From Thiotrichaceae bacterium (GTDB lineage: Bacteria > Pseudomonadota > Gammaproteobacteria > Thiotrichales > Thiotrichaceae): 8,881 nt of DNA. The translations under genes were made by a program, and so were the position numbers. Below the pieces are notes generated by a model that saw only the letters and a program-made list of their open reading frames with translations, ran no database searches and was not told the origin of the DNA. The DNA lies in assembly GCA_027030285.1 (NCBI GenBank), contig JALVFC010000302.1:1-8881 (forward strand). Reading direction: 5' to 3'. Shown here piece after piece: positions 1 to 6,945 of this stretch (its first letter is position 1; each line of letters begins with the position of its first letter).

Positions 1-530
1 AAGAGATTAACAAGGAAAGTAATAATTTGATGGCGAGACAGCTTATGCTGACTATCGGGGCACGCAAATTTGGTGCCCCATCTACTCCTCAAAAAGGTGA
101 AGCAGCTGTGAAACAGTGGCTGAACTCTCAAGGGCTAAAATTTGCAGAATTAAGAATTGAAAATGGCTCAGGCTTAAGCCGCTGGTCAATGATTAGTGCA
201 CGTCATGTAGGGGAGTTATTGTTACATGCCTATCGAAGCCCTTATCGTCAATATCTGATGAATTCTCTGGCGATAGCAGGTAAGGATGGCACCATAAAGA
301 AACGCTTTCGAGGTACGCCTATTGCTGGCAGAGGGCGTTTCAAGACGGGAAGTTTAAGAGATGCACGGGCACTTGCAGGCTATGTGCAAGGTGTGGATGG
401 CAAGGAGTATATTGTCGTCATTTTGCATAATGGTATGGATGCCAGACGGCGCGGCAAAAAGGCGCATGATGCGCTGGTTGAGTGGGCTTACTGGCACGGC
501 AATCCACCGCAGAAGCTGGCGCGTAAGTGA
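1..530 (+). CDS. dacB: D-alanyl-D-alanine carboxypeptidase/endopeptidase (PBP4 family, S13), C-terminal part
   Basis: Partial gene: its 5' end lies outside the window, and the frame is open from base 3 with no start needed. PBP4-type enzymes act in the periplasm, removing the terminal D-Ala of peptidoglycan stem peptides and cutting D-Ala-mDAP cross-links. Two of the three penicillin-binding motifs are visible. The SxN motif is S-N-N at bases 18-26, in the context INKESNN followed by ARQL, and the KTG motif is F-K-T-G-S at about bases 340-354. The SxxK motif and the family's inserted domains would lie upstream. About 175 residues are present, against roughly 480 for a full E. coli PBP4. An internal TTG/ATG at 27-32 could be mistaken for a start, but the SxN motif lies upstream of it, so this is a cut gene and not a short one. 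The next gene converges on it, with a hairpin between them. The family call is firm; the symbol is by similarity. Confidence 0.88.
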   Translation, partial: EINKESNNLMARQLMLTIGARKFGAPSTPQKGEAAVKQWLNSQGLKFAELRIENGSGLSRWSMISARHVGELLLHAYRSPYRQYLMNSLAIAGKDGTIKKRFRGTPIAGRGRFKTGSLRDARALAGYVQGVDGKEYIVVILHNGMDARRRGKKAHDALVEWAYWHGNPPQKLARK

Positions 531-564
531 GCTAAGATACCCTTATTCCCGGGTAGGCTCTTGG

Positions 565-594
565 CAAGTCTCTGATACTGCTATCAGAGACTTG
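565..594. terminator. Perfect 13-bp hairpin between convergent genes
   Basis: The arms at 565-577 (CAAGTCTCTGATA) and 582-594 are exact reverse complements around a 4-nt loop (CTGC). The hairpin lies 34 bp after the dacB stop and 7 bp beyond the stop of the opposing FG-GAP gene. Neither strand shows a T-run directly after the stem, so it is not a classic intrinsic terminator. It could still act in both directions as a transcript end, a 3'-end protecting hairpin or a Rho-assisted stop. Confidence 0.6.
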
Positions 595-601
595 TTGCGG
601 G

Positions 602-2968
602 TTATTCTGGTAGTGGTTGGGGTATCCAGAGTTTGAGGTCAGTTCCTGAGGAGCTAGCTAATGCTGCTGCCCAGTATCCTTTCCATGGATCAAGTGTCCC
701 TGTAGCCGTATCGGTTTGATCATATGCTGCACCATTAAAGTGGAACAGTGTACTGTTAAAGATAGCGTTTGTTTCAGCGACATCGAGATTACACTCAAAG
801 GCACAGCTACTAGATGGAGGGGCGGTAACTACGCTGTCGCTGAGTGCTTGCGGTTTTGCAAATGGATAGCCAATCATGTTCCATTGTACCTGGGAGCCAG
901 CAGGTGTGGGAGCTATAGCGACTTCAAAGCACTCCAGCGAAGTTCCCGGATTACATTTATTTGGATAAGCAGGTTCCTGAGTTGCCGCTATCGGTAGGCT
1001 GCCATCGGGCATATCCAGTAGTTTATCTTGTCCAGAAACCTGGATGATCCAGTAGCCAATGCCTTGTTGCATGGTATCGGTAAGTTCTACACGAACATAA
1101 TTATTGATTGCCGGGTCGTAGCGCCACACCACCCATTCTGTACCATAAGTTAGGTCTAAAGTATCATCACCGAGAATATCATTGAGTGTATTTTGACTGC
1201 CAGGATCGCACGGTAGAGCAATCTGGTGCCATTCATTGCTTGGTAGAGGATAGGTGATATCGCAGGCCAGGTCGAATAGATATGAAGATTCCGGGTTTTT
1301 GAAGGGGGCTGAGGCAATGACTTTTTTTCCAGAGATATCCAGAGAATTTGCGAATAAATCGTTGTTTTGTCCATCCGATGCTGCTAATTGCAGGCGCTCA
1401 ATCCAGCTCGTGCCTGTTCGTGTAAATACTGAAATAGCATTGTCTCCAGTGGGTGGGCTTGTGTTGTTGGAAGCAACGAGGATATCTCCATCGACGTGCG
1501 CATTAAGACTTTGATTGAGTGTTTGTTGTAAAGACCAGTTGCTTCCCGAACGTGTATAAATCTGGGTTTCTGAAGAGGTGCCGACAGCAATTGTATCTGC
1601 AGAAATACTGACAGACTTACCAAACTGGTCACCTGGAGAAACAAGCGAGCTTGTATTCGTTAATTTTGCTTGTTCAGTCCAGGTTGTACCAGATGGGGTG
1701 AAAATATAGGCGGCACCTTGCTCGTTATTATGCCCTGGAGCTCCGACAATAATGTCCTCTGTTGCTGATATGCTGATAGCATTTCCAAAGCGGTCGCCTG
1801 GTGAGCCATCAGAAGGACTAATAACTATTGCCGGTGACCATATTGCAGCTCCTCCCTGAACTGTGCGCTTGTATATAAAAGCTTCATTGATCTCCGTGAT
1901 ATAACTCAGGAAGGGATCGCCAACAACAACGGTTTGACCCGATATGTCAAGTGCTGATCCATACCCTGAACCCTCACCCTCACCTTGAGCATCAGGAGGT
2001 GGGGATAGGGTGGCTTCAAGACTCCAGGTATTTCCTGAGCGTGTATAAACTTTCACGTTATCAATACCAGCAGTTGAGGTTCCTACAACTGCTATATCCC
2101 CAGAAATTGCTAAACCACCAGTAAAAAATGTCATTTGTGAAGTGATAATATCGCTATCTTGCAGGTTCCAGTTGGTACCGTCAAAAGTGAAAAAGAATAA
2201 ATCTGGAGAACCACTTCCACCCCCACTGTTGCCAAAAACTACAGCAGTATTTCCTGATATAGCTACTGTATCGCCCGGTATTATTTGTTGCTCCTCTGCT
2301 AGCCAAGGGTCAATGGTAACCGGATACTGCGCTCTGGCAACGGCAACTTTTAATAGCAAGTGCTTATTCGCTACAAGCTGCATGACTGCCGGAAGTGGTT
2401 TTCCTGTTGCATCCCAAGCTTTAAGTCCGCTATAGCTAAGAGCTTTTCCCTGTGTGCTAATCAGCTTTAGCGTCTGCCCCTTGCTAGTGACCTGTGGTTT
2501 TACATTCCCATCCAGTAAAAATTGTAAAAGTAGTTCTTTTTTACCAAGTGGGTTGTCTATGGTAAAGCCGTGTTCAAGTCCATGAGGATTGTTAATATAC
2601 CACTCTACCAGTTCCTTGCGCTGATAGTTTAGACGGCTTCCTTTAACGACGGTTTTCGCTTTGGAAACTCGTTTTATACCTTGTTCATTACCGATACCAG
2701 TTAATTCCATCCGGAATAACCAGTCTGAAGCAGTAGATCTTGCTTGCATCCCTTTGCCGTCAAATTCTATTTGCAGGCGGCTGGCGGGGTTGGAAGCTGT
2801 CCAGGATTTAGTTGTAGTACCTGATCCCGGGGTAGGTTTTATTTGATGGATTGTCTCCTGGTAAGCCGCTTTTAGGCTGGAAGGAATGGTTGTAATGGGC
2901 TTGCCATAGAGTATGAAGGGTGTAAAAAGCAGAACAAAAAGATAATAGATACGTTGTTGGTAATTCAT
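602..2968 (-). CDS. Exported FG-GAP repeat (seven-bladed beta-propeller) protein with two C-terminal modules
   Basis: A 788-residue protein of unknown role, predicted to be exported. It starts with a signal peptide (hydrophobic core about residues 7-21, likely cut near 22). Residues ~24-225 form an N-terminal domain ending in a YPVTIDPW motif, as often precedes FG-GAP propellers. Residues ~230-568 hold seven repeats with the blade core (V/L)xISGxxxVVG, at about 235, 286, 340, 398, 453, 490 and 543. Several are preceded by the Ca-binding-like DGxxGDxFG (for example 387-395 and 446-450). Residues 570-788 carry two similar modules, each with a W-x-x-I-(A/G)-x-P start and a G-Y-W end, plus paired cysteines that could form disulfides. 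No LPXTG, PEP-CTERM or autotransporter barrel is visible. The ATG is supported by GGAG 9 nt upstream and by a strong promoter. FG-GAP propellers elsewhere serve in adhesion or ligand binding; any such role here is inference. Confidence 0.8.
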   Translation of the reverse strand: MNYQQRIYYLFVLLFTPFILYGKPITTIPSSLKAAYQETIHQIKPTPGSGTTTKSWTASNPASRLQIEFDGKGMQARSTASDWLFRMELTGIGNEQGIKRVSKAKTVVKGSRLNYQRKELVEWYINNPHGLEHGFTIDNPLGKKELLLQFLLDGNVKPQVTSKGQTLKLISTQGKALSYSGLKAWDATGKPLPAVMQLVANKHLLLKVAVARAQYPVTIDPWLAEEQQIIPGDTVAISGNTAVVFGNSGGGSGSPDLFFFTFDGTNWNLQDSDIITSQMTFFTGGLAISGDIAVVGTSTAGIDNVKVYTRSGNTWSLEATLSPPPDAQGEGEGSGYGSALDISGQTVVVGDPFLSYITEINEAFIYKRTVQGGAAIWSPAIVISPSDGSPGDRFGNAISISATEDIIVGAPGHNNEQGAAYIFTPSGTTWTEQAKLTNTSSLVSPGDQFGKSVSISADTIAVGTSSETQIYTRSGSNWSLQQTLNQSLNAHVDGDILVASNNTSPPTGDNAISVFTRTGTSWIERLQLAASDGQNNDLFANSLDISGKKVIASAPFKNPESSYLFDLACDITYPLPSNEWHQIALPCDPGSQNTLNDILGDDTLDLTYGTEWVVWRYDPAINNYVRVELTDTMQQGIGYWIIQVSGQDKLLDMPDGSLPIAATQEPAYPNKCNPGTSLECFEVAIAPTPAGSQVQWNMIGYPFAKPQALSDSVVTAPPSSSCAFECNLDVAETNAIFNSTLFHFNGAAYDQTDTATGTLDPWKGYWAAALASSSGTDLKLWIPQPLPE

Positions 2969-3302
2969 GGCAGTACTCTCCGTTGTGGTAGTAACACATC
3001 GGGTGCAGCCTTATGATGCCAGCATTATTATTATCGTTCTTATTATATTAGTGCGCTTTTAGTGGTGTCAGTATTTTAGCGGTAGGTATCTGTTTGGATA
3101 GAAAACTTACTAGTGATGGAGCACAGGTTGAACCCGATAATAGATTAAGCTTATGTCAAGAAGTCGTTAAAGTAAAGTAAATAGCCAGCTTTCTTGATTA
3201 TTGATAACTAGGAGGCTGTCCGAGAACTAGAAGCATAGCGAAAATCACAGGATTATCATAAGCTTGACTTATTTAATAAGTCACTCTGGGAGCTTCTGCA
3301 TG
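2969..3302. other. Gene-free stretch between FG-GAP gene and GGDEF-like gene
   Basis: About 330 bp with no convincing coding frame on either strand. It holds the FG-GAP promoter and leader (2969-3071) and most of the MITE-like element (from 3212). A 9-bp inverted repeat is also present: AAGCTTATG at 3147-3155 against CATAAGCTT at 3257-3265. Nothing recognisable was seen in about 3072-3140. Confidence 0.6.
3042..3071 (-). promoter_or_regulatory. Sigma70-type promoter of the FG-GAP gene
   Basis: On the minus strand, CTGACA (3071-3066, 5 of 6 to the -35 consensus) is followed after 18 bp by TATAAT (3047-3042, perfect -10). Transcription would begin near 3035, giving a leader of about 65 nt before the ATG at 2968. 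This is one of the two strongest promoter matches in the window. Seen directly; activity is inferred. Confidence 0.6.
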
Positions 3303-3326
3303 TCAGGAAAAATGCCGGACAGACTC
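3212..3326. mobile_element. MITE-like nested inverted-repeat element (possible IS remnant)
   Basis: A 115-bp unit has imperfect terminal inverted repeats: GAGGCTGTCCG at 3212-3222 and CGGACAGACTC at 3316-3326 match at 10 of 11 positions. Inside these are AGAAGC (3229-3234) facing GCTTCT (3292-3297). At the centre is a perfect hairpin, GACTTATTTAATAAGTC (3266-3282). Ends containing CTGTCCG resemble the tips of several insertion sequences. No transposase is encoded and no clear target-site duplication is visible. The right end lies inside the last codons of the GGDEF-like gene and supplies its stop codon. The alternative is a long 3'-end hairpin of that gene with no mobile origin. Confidence 0.4.
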
Positions 3327-4133
3327 ACGGTGTTCAACTGATGCCGCTGTTGAGGAATCATCTATATCCAGCAAGTTACGATGCACAGGATTCTCAATGA
3401 CCACATGATTTTTTGTGATTTTAGCCTTCCTCAAGAGCAAATCCACACGTTTTAGCAAATCATCGACCGTATCTGCCTGCCTGTCAAAACTTGCAACTCC
3501 AGCACTTAAGGTAATATGCAAAGGCTTGCCTTCTTTTTGAAAAGCAGGAAAAGGTGTAAACATAACGGCTTCTCGTATGCGTTCTGCAGCGATGTAAGCA
3601 CCTTTAGCGGCTGTCTCTGGCATAATTATCAGAATACGATCTTCCTCATCATATCGAAATGCGATATCTGAATGACGAATACCATGAAATTCTTTTTTCT
3701 TTTTATCTGTATATTCAATCCCATCCAGAATGATCTTGCTTAAAAAACCGAGTACGTGATCTGTTTGTTGGCGTCCATGTACGCCCTGAATGGAACTAAA
3801 ATCATCAATATCCAGTAAAATAACCGACAGATCTCTCTGATAGCGCCTGGATCTCTCAATATCGTATCTGAGTAATTTCTGAATTGCCTGCGCATTATAT
3901 AGCCCCGTTACGCTATCAATGCTTGCCAGTTGAGCAAGCCTGGCTATTTTGTTTTTTAACAGACCATAACTCACTACAGATCCGAACAACATTGCCGCAA
4001 ACACAAGGAAAAAGCGCAGGGCAGGGCTACCTACAGATATTTGCGCCATGAGGAACGCTGCCACTGACAGGATTAAAATTACTATGGTTATTGGTTTAAA
4101 GCTTGAGGTAAGCTGTTTGATAAATGTTGGCAT
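3303..4133 (-). CDS. Membrane protein with degenerate GGDEF domain (likely inactive cyclase, possible c-di-GMP receptor)
   Basis: A 276-residue protein counted from the ATG at 4133. Two membrane segments (about 14-32 and 39-59) are followed by a cytoplasmic GGDEF-type domain (about 70-250), which opens with the usual DSVTGLYN. The signature is broken: RYGGDEF has become RYDEEDR (160-166), so both glycines that hold the GTP phosphates are lost. The upstream helix is also degraded (SSIQGVHGRQQTD in place of FKxxND..GHxxGD), although LDIDDF (107-112) keeps the metal-type aspartates. RHSD (153-156) lies exactly five residues before the signature, the position of the RxxD inhibitory site that binds c-di-GMP. 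The protein therefore probably does not make c-di-GMP but might sense it (inference). A GTG at 4145 would add four residues but leaves no room for a ribosome site; the ATG has an AAGAAG/GGA stretch upstream. The last residues (ESVRHFS) come from the overlapping inverted-repeat element. Confidence 0.78.
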   Translation of the reverse strand: MPTFIKQLTSSFKPITIVILILSVAAFLMAQISVGSPALRFFLVFAAMLFGSVVSYGLLKNKIARLAQLASIDSVTGLYNAQAIQKLLRYDIERSRRYQRDLSVILLDIDDFSSIQGVHGRQQTDHVLGFLSKIILDGIEYTDKKKKEFHGIRHSDIAFRYDEEDRILIIMPETAAKGAYIAAERIREAVMFTPFPAFQKEGKPLHITLSAGVASFDRQADTVDDLLKRVDLLLRKAKITKNHVVIENPVHRNLLDIDDSSTAASVEHRESVRHFS

Positions 4134-4226
4134 CGTATTATCCACTTCTTTAAACGTTTCTGTTTACGCCTTGCTCTTCACAAAAGCGATACACCCTGTT
4201 TGAGGCATTCTTAAACTGTAAAGAGC

Positions 4227-4256
4227 ATACTAGGTTTTAGTTTATCCGTGCGTCAA
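4227..4256 (-). promoter_or_regulatory. Candidate promoter of the GGDEF-like gene
   Basis: On the minus strand, TTGACG (4256-4251, 5 of 6) and TAGTAT (4232-4227, 4 of 6) are 18 bp apart. The expected start is near 4220, leaving about 87 nt of leader to the ATG at 4133. It lies in the 282-bp divergent gap shared with the coiled-coil protein gene. Confidence 0.45.
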
Positions 4257-4359
4257 AATAAAACGAGGAAAGGTGTTCCTGTCGGGGAATCAAGGTTGAG
4301 GCATCATGGTTACAATTTCTGCATTTACAGACTAGCTATTTGTTACTTTCATTGCTAAA

Positions 4360-4389
4360 TTGTCCTGTATATTAGAAATATATTATATT
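4360..4389 (+). promoter_or_regulatory. Candidate promoter of the coiled-coil membrane protein gene
   Basis: TTGTCC (4360-4365) is followed after 18 bp by TATATT (4384-4389) in a very AT-rich stretch. Start would be about 4396, giving a short leader of ~20 nt. Other -10-like words overlap it (TATTAT at 4381), so the exact choice is uncertain. Confidence 0.35.
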
Positions 4390-4415
4390 CACAGTAAAGG
4401 ATTATTAAGTCATTG

Positions 4416-5180
4416 ATGTTACTCAAAAATAAAACAAGGAAGGCACAATCTCGGACGGTTAATTTTGATGCCTATGGAAATGCAATTCCCGATACTCCAT
4501 CTGTAAAAAATGAAACATCGACTGTTGCAGCCAGTATTGTTGAGACTCGTGAAATAATGATCACACCGCGAAGAAGCTCGTCGCCTGCCCCTTCCAGACC
4601 GGCAAAAAAAAGCATTCTCAAGACATTAACATCCTGGCGCTCAAAATCCAGTTCTGTTGCGGTTGTCGATACAGATGTCAGTACTGACTATATTCCCAAA
4701 CAGGAATTGCAGCCCCATCCGGCACACCAGATTAGTGAAGTACTTGAGCTGGGATTTCAAAAGTTACATGCTGAATTTAATCGTCGTGAACAGCAAATGG
4801 AACTTCGCTTTCAGGCATTGAGCCAGCAGCACCAGCACAAGGCTGTGCTTAAAAAGTATTGGTTGATCCCGGTAGCTGTTGTTGGTGCACTAGCAATGGG
4901 ATATATGCTTTACATTTTAACGAGCATGCAAAACTCCATGACCATTATGTCTTCCAGTATCCCTATGATGAACCAGCATATCAGTGAAATGGCACAAGAC
5001 ACCCAAAATATGTCCGGTAATATGCAGGCACTCAACGGCAACGTGACGCAAATGAATTCCAGTTTTCAGCAGATGAATCAACAAATGGGAACAGTTTCAC
5101 AGGCCGTGATTCCGATGGGAAAAGCAGCAAAAACGGCACAGCCATTTATGAGCATGATGCGTTCTTTTATGCCATTTTAA
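4416..5180 (+). CDS. Single-pass membrane protein with Met-rich periplasmic coiled coil, function unknown
   Basis: Not recognised as a known family. From the ATG at 4416 it has 254 residues. A TTG one codon earlier is also possible; AAAGG at 4396-4400 is 12 nt from the TTG and 15 nt from the ATG. Residues 1-100 are polar, basic and probably disordered. About 104-147 is a charged amphipathic helix rich in Q, E, R and H. A single membrane segment spans about 149-170. The lysine pair just before it predicts a cytoplasmic N-terminus and periplasmic C-terminus. Residues 171-235 form a regular heptad pattern with Met at most d positions (178, 185, 192, 199, 213, 220, 234; Leu206, Val227) and I, T, M, V or F at a. 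The tail ends in a short FMSMMRSFMPF segment. Sixteen methionines fall in about 82 residues. It is divergent from the GGDEF-like gene and convergent with guaB. A scaffold, oligomerisation or metal/redox role would be guesswork. Confidence 0.72.
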   Translation: MLLKNKTRKAQSRTVNFDAYGNAIPDTPSVKNETSTVAASIVETREIMITPRRSSSPAPSRPAKKSILKTLTSWRSKSSSVAVVDTDVSTDYIPKQELQPHPAHQISEVLELGFQKLHAEFNRREQQMELRFQALSQQHQHKAVLKKYWLIPVAVVGALAMGYMLYILTSMQNSMTIMSSSIPMMNQHISEMAQDTQNMSGNMQALNGNVTQMNSSFQQMNQQMGTVSQAVIPMGKAAKTAQPFMSMMRSFMPF

Positions 5181-5216
5181 GCTCACCGATATCCGTCCTT
5201 ACCTGTTGGGCATGTT

Positions 5217-5236
5217 CCCCTTTTTGGGGCTTTTTT
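5217..5236 (+). terminator. Intrinsic terminator after the coiled-coil gene
   Basis: CCCC (5217-5220), a TTTTT loop and GGGG (5226-5229) are followed by C and six Ts (5231-5236). The stem is short but GC-only and the T-run is clear on the + strand. It lies about 37 bp after the stop codon. On the minus strand the stem is not followed by Ts, so it does not obviously end guaB transcription. Confidence 0.6.
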
Positions 5237-5304
5237 AGCTTCTGAAGAAGATATTTATAATTATTCTCTTATGCAAAATCATCGCCTCCGAGAAACCTGA
5301 ATTT

Positions 5305-6759
5305 TTATACTCTATAGTTTGGAGCTTCTTTGGTAATGGTTACATCATGCACATGCGACTCTGCCATACCCGCATTGGAGATTCTGACAAATTTTGCATC
5401 TGTGCGTAAAGCAGATAAATCTGGACAACCAACATAACCCATTGTTGAACGCAGTCCACCCAGGATTTGATGGATAATTGGCGATAATGCGCCTTTATAA
5501 GGTACTCGTCCTTCAATGCCTTCAGGAACCAGTTTATCCGCAGCATTTTCTGACTGAAAATAGCGATCACTGGAGCCTTTAGCCATCGCCCCCAACGAGC
5601 CCATGCCACGATAGGACTTGTAGGAACGCCCCTGATAGATTTCCACCTCGCCAGGTGCTTCATCCGTACCTGCCAGCATGCTCCCCATCATCACGGTATA
5701 AGCTCCGGATGCCAAAGCCTTGGAAACATCGCCAGAGTAACGCACACCACCATCAGCAATAAATGGCACGCCTGATTTCTCCAGTTCTTTAGCGACATTC
5801 ATAATAGCTGTAATTTGTGGCACACCTACACCAGCCACGATGCGTGTGGTGCAAATAGAGCCTGGACCGATACCTACTTTAACCGCGTCTGCACCTGCCG
5901 CAACCAGGTCTCGGGCTGCATCCGCAGTCGCAATATTGCCGCCAATCACCTGCACATCCGGGTAGTTACTCTTTACCCATTTGACACGATCAAGGACACC
6001 TTGTGAGTGTCCATGTGCCGTATCAACGACAATAACGTCGACACCTGCATCCACCAGTGCAGTTACGCGATCTTCCGTACCATGTCCTGTACCTACCGCT
6101 GCTGCTACAATCAAGCTGCCATTATTATCCTTACTGGCTAGAGGGAAGTCAGTGGACTTCTGGATATCTTTTACAGTAATGAGTCCATACAAGTGAAATT
6201 CATCATCGACAACCAGTACTTTCTCAATACGATGCTGGTGTAACAATTTTTGTACTTCTTCGCGTGTTGCGCCCTTTTTTACTGTGACTAAACGCTCTTT
6301 GGGTGTCATTACCGAAGTAACAGGGGCTTCCATCCGGGTTTCGAAACGTAAATCACGCGAGGTAACGATTCCCACCAGATCATTTCCATCGACTACAGGA
6401 ACACCAGATATTTTATTCTCATGGGTGAGTTTGAGAACATTCTGCACTGTGTAATCAGGAGTTACAGTAATGGGGTCGACAATGACACCACTTTCAAATT
6501 TTTTGACACTGCTGACTTCCCTGGCATGTGCTTCGATGCTCATATTTTTGTGAATCACACCCATGCCCCCTTCCTGAGCAATAGCTATGGCTAACCTGGA
6601 CTCGGTCACTGTATCCATGGCGGCTGAAACAAGCGGAATATTAAGCGTAATATCGCGGGTAATGCGGGTTGTTAAGTCAACATCAGCAGGTAAGACCGTA
6701 GAGTGTGCAGGGACTAGTAGTACATCATCAAATGTCAACGCTTCTTCAAGTATTCTCAT
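5305..6759 (-). CDS. guaB: IMP dehydrogenase
   Basis: Oxidises IMP to XMP with NAD+, the first committed step of GMP synthesis, in the cytoplasm. The 484-residue length is normal (E. coli about 488). The (beta/alpha)8 barrel is interrupted at about residues 92-205 by a paired CBS (Bateman) domain, the usual site of purine-nucleotide regulation. The catalytic loop GPGSICTTR places the nucleophile at Cys303. The IMP-phosphate motif GGVRYSGD lies at 337-344. The flap segment contains KSYRGMGSLGAM at 381-392, with the Arg399-Tyr400 pair that activates water. The ATG start is set by the conserved MRILEEALTFDDVLLVP N-terminus and by AAGGA six nt upstream. No key residue is missing. guaA, its usual operon partner, does not follow: the next gene converges on guaB. 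Expression is likely driven by the promoter at 6917-6945 through a leader of about 150 nt. Confidence 0.98.
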   Translation of the reverse strand: MRILEEALTFDDVLLVPAHSTVLPADVDLTTRITRDITLNIPLVSAAMDTVTESRLAIAIAQEGGMGVIHKNMSIEAHAREVSSVKKFESGVIVDPITVTPDYTVQNVLKLTHENKISGVPVVDGNDLVGIVTSRDLRFETRMEAPVTSVMTPKERLVTVKKGATREEVQKLLHQHRIEKVLVVDDEFHLYGLITVKDIQKSTDFPLASKDNNGSLIVAAAVGTGHGTEDRVTALVDAGVDVIVVDTAHGHSQGVLDRVKWVKSNYPDVQVIGGNIATADAARDLVAAGADAVKVGIGPGSICTTRIVAGVGVPQITAIMNVAKELEKSGVPFIADGGVRYSGDVSKALASGAYTVMMGSMLAGTDEAPGEVEIYQGRSYKSYRGMGSLGAMAKGSSDRYFQSENAADKLVPEGIEGRVPYKGALSPIIHQILGGLRSTMGYVGCPDLSALRTDAKFVRISNAGMAESHVHDVTITKEAPNYRV

Positions 6760-6788
6760 GGTCTTTCCTTAATAATAAATTGGCTGGT

Positions 6789-6902
6789 ACTACTCAGACT
6801 TTGCTTGTGTTGTTCGAGCTCGAGGTAATAGCGCGGAATTCACATGGAGAAATGAGCGCTCTTTAAGTAGAATCTGGACAACATGAGTACAAGCTGAGTA
6901 GT
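6789..6902 (-). promoter_or_regulatory. Possible structured guaB leader (nested long-range stem)
   Basis: In the guaB leader RNA, ACUACUCAG (6902-6894) pairs perfectly with CUGAGUAGU (6797-6789). Directly inside, CUUGU (6893-6889) pairs with ACAAG (6808-6804), and then GUUGU (6882-6878) with ACAAC (6813-6809). Each strand carries one 6-nt bulge. Further in, AGCGC (6860-6856) can pair with GCGCU (6834-6830), and TCGAGCTCGA (6814-6823) is a local palindrome. The stem begins a few nt after the predicted transcript start and closes about 30 nt before the ATG. No known purine riboswitch core was recognised. A regulatory role is inference. Confidence 0.4.
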
Positions 6903-6916
6903 TACATTAGCTGATT

Positions 6917-6945
6917 ATTATAAAGATTGACCCTGTATGGGTAAA
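6917..6945 (-). promoter_or_regulatory. guaB promoter
   Basis: On the minus strand, TTTACC (6945-6940, 4 of 6) and a perfect TATAAT (6922-6917) are separated by 17 bp. Transcription would start near 6910, about 150 nt before the guaB ATG. The discriminator after the -10 is AT-rich, unlike the GC-rich discriminators of stringently controlled promoters. It overlaps the divergent promoter of the SoxK-like gene. Confidence 0.62.

Noticed and set aside
716..997. Plus-strand open frames opposite the FG-GAP gene (also 1254-1514 and 2142-2435)
   Set aside because: They are antisense shadows of a gene with a clear signal peptide, repeats, ribosome site and promoter, and have no sensible protein features.
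4152..4159. AAACGTTT palindrome upstream of the GGDEF-like gene
   Set aside because: Eight AT-rich bases are too common to call an operator without a second copy or known regulator.
5815..6196. Open frames antisense to guaB
   Set aside because: guaB is unambiguous here and the antisense peptides show only mirrored composition.
6760..6910. Purine riboswitch in the guaB leader
   Set aside because: The conserved loop sequences of known guanine/adenine riboswitches were not seen. Only an unassigned stem structure is supported.
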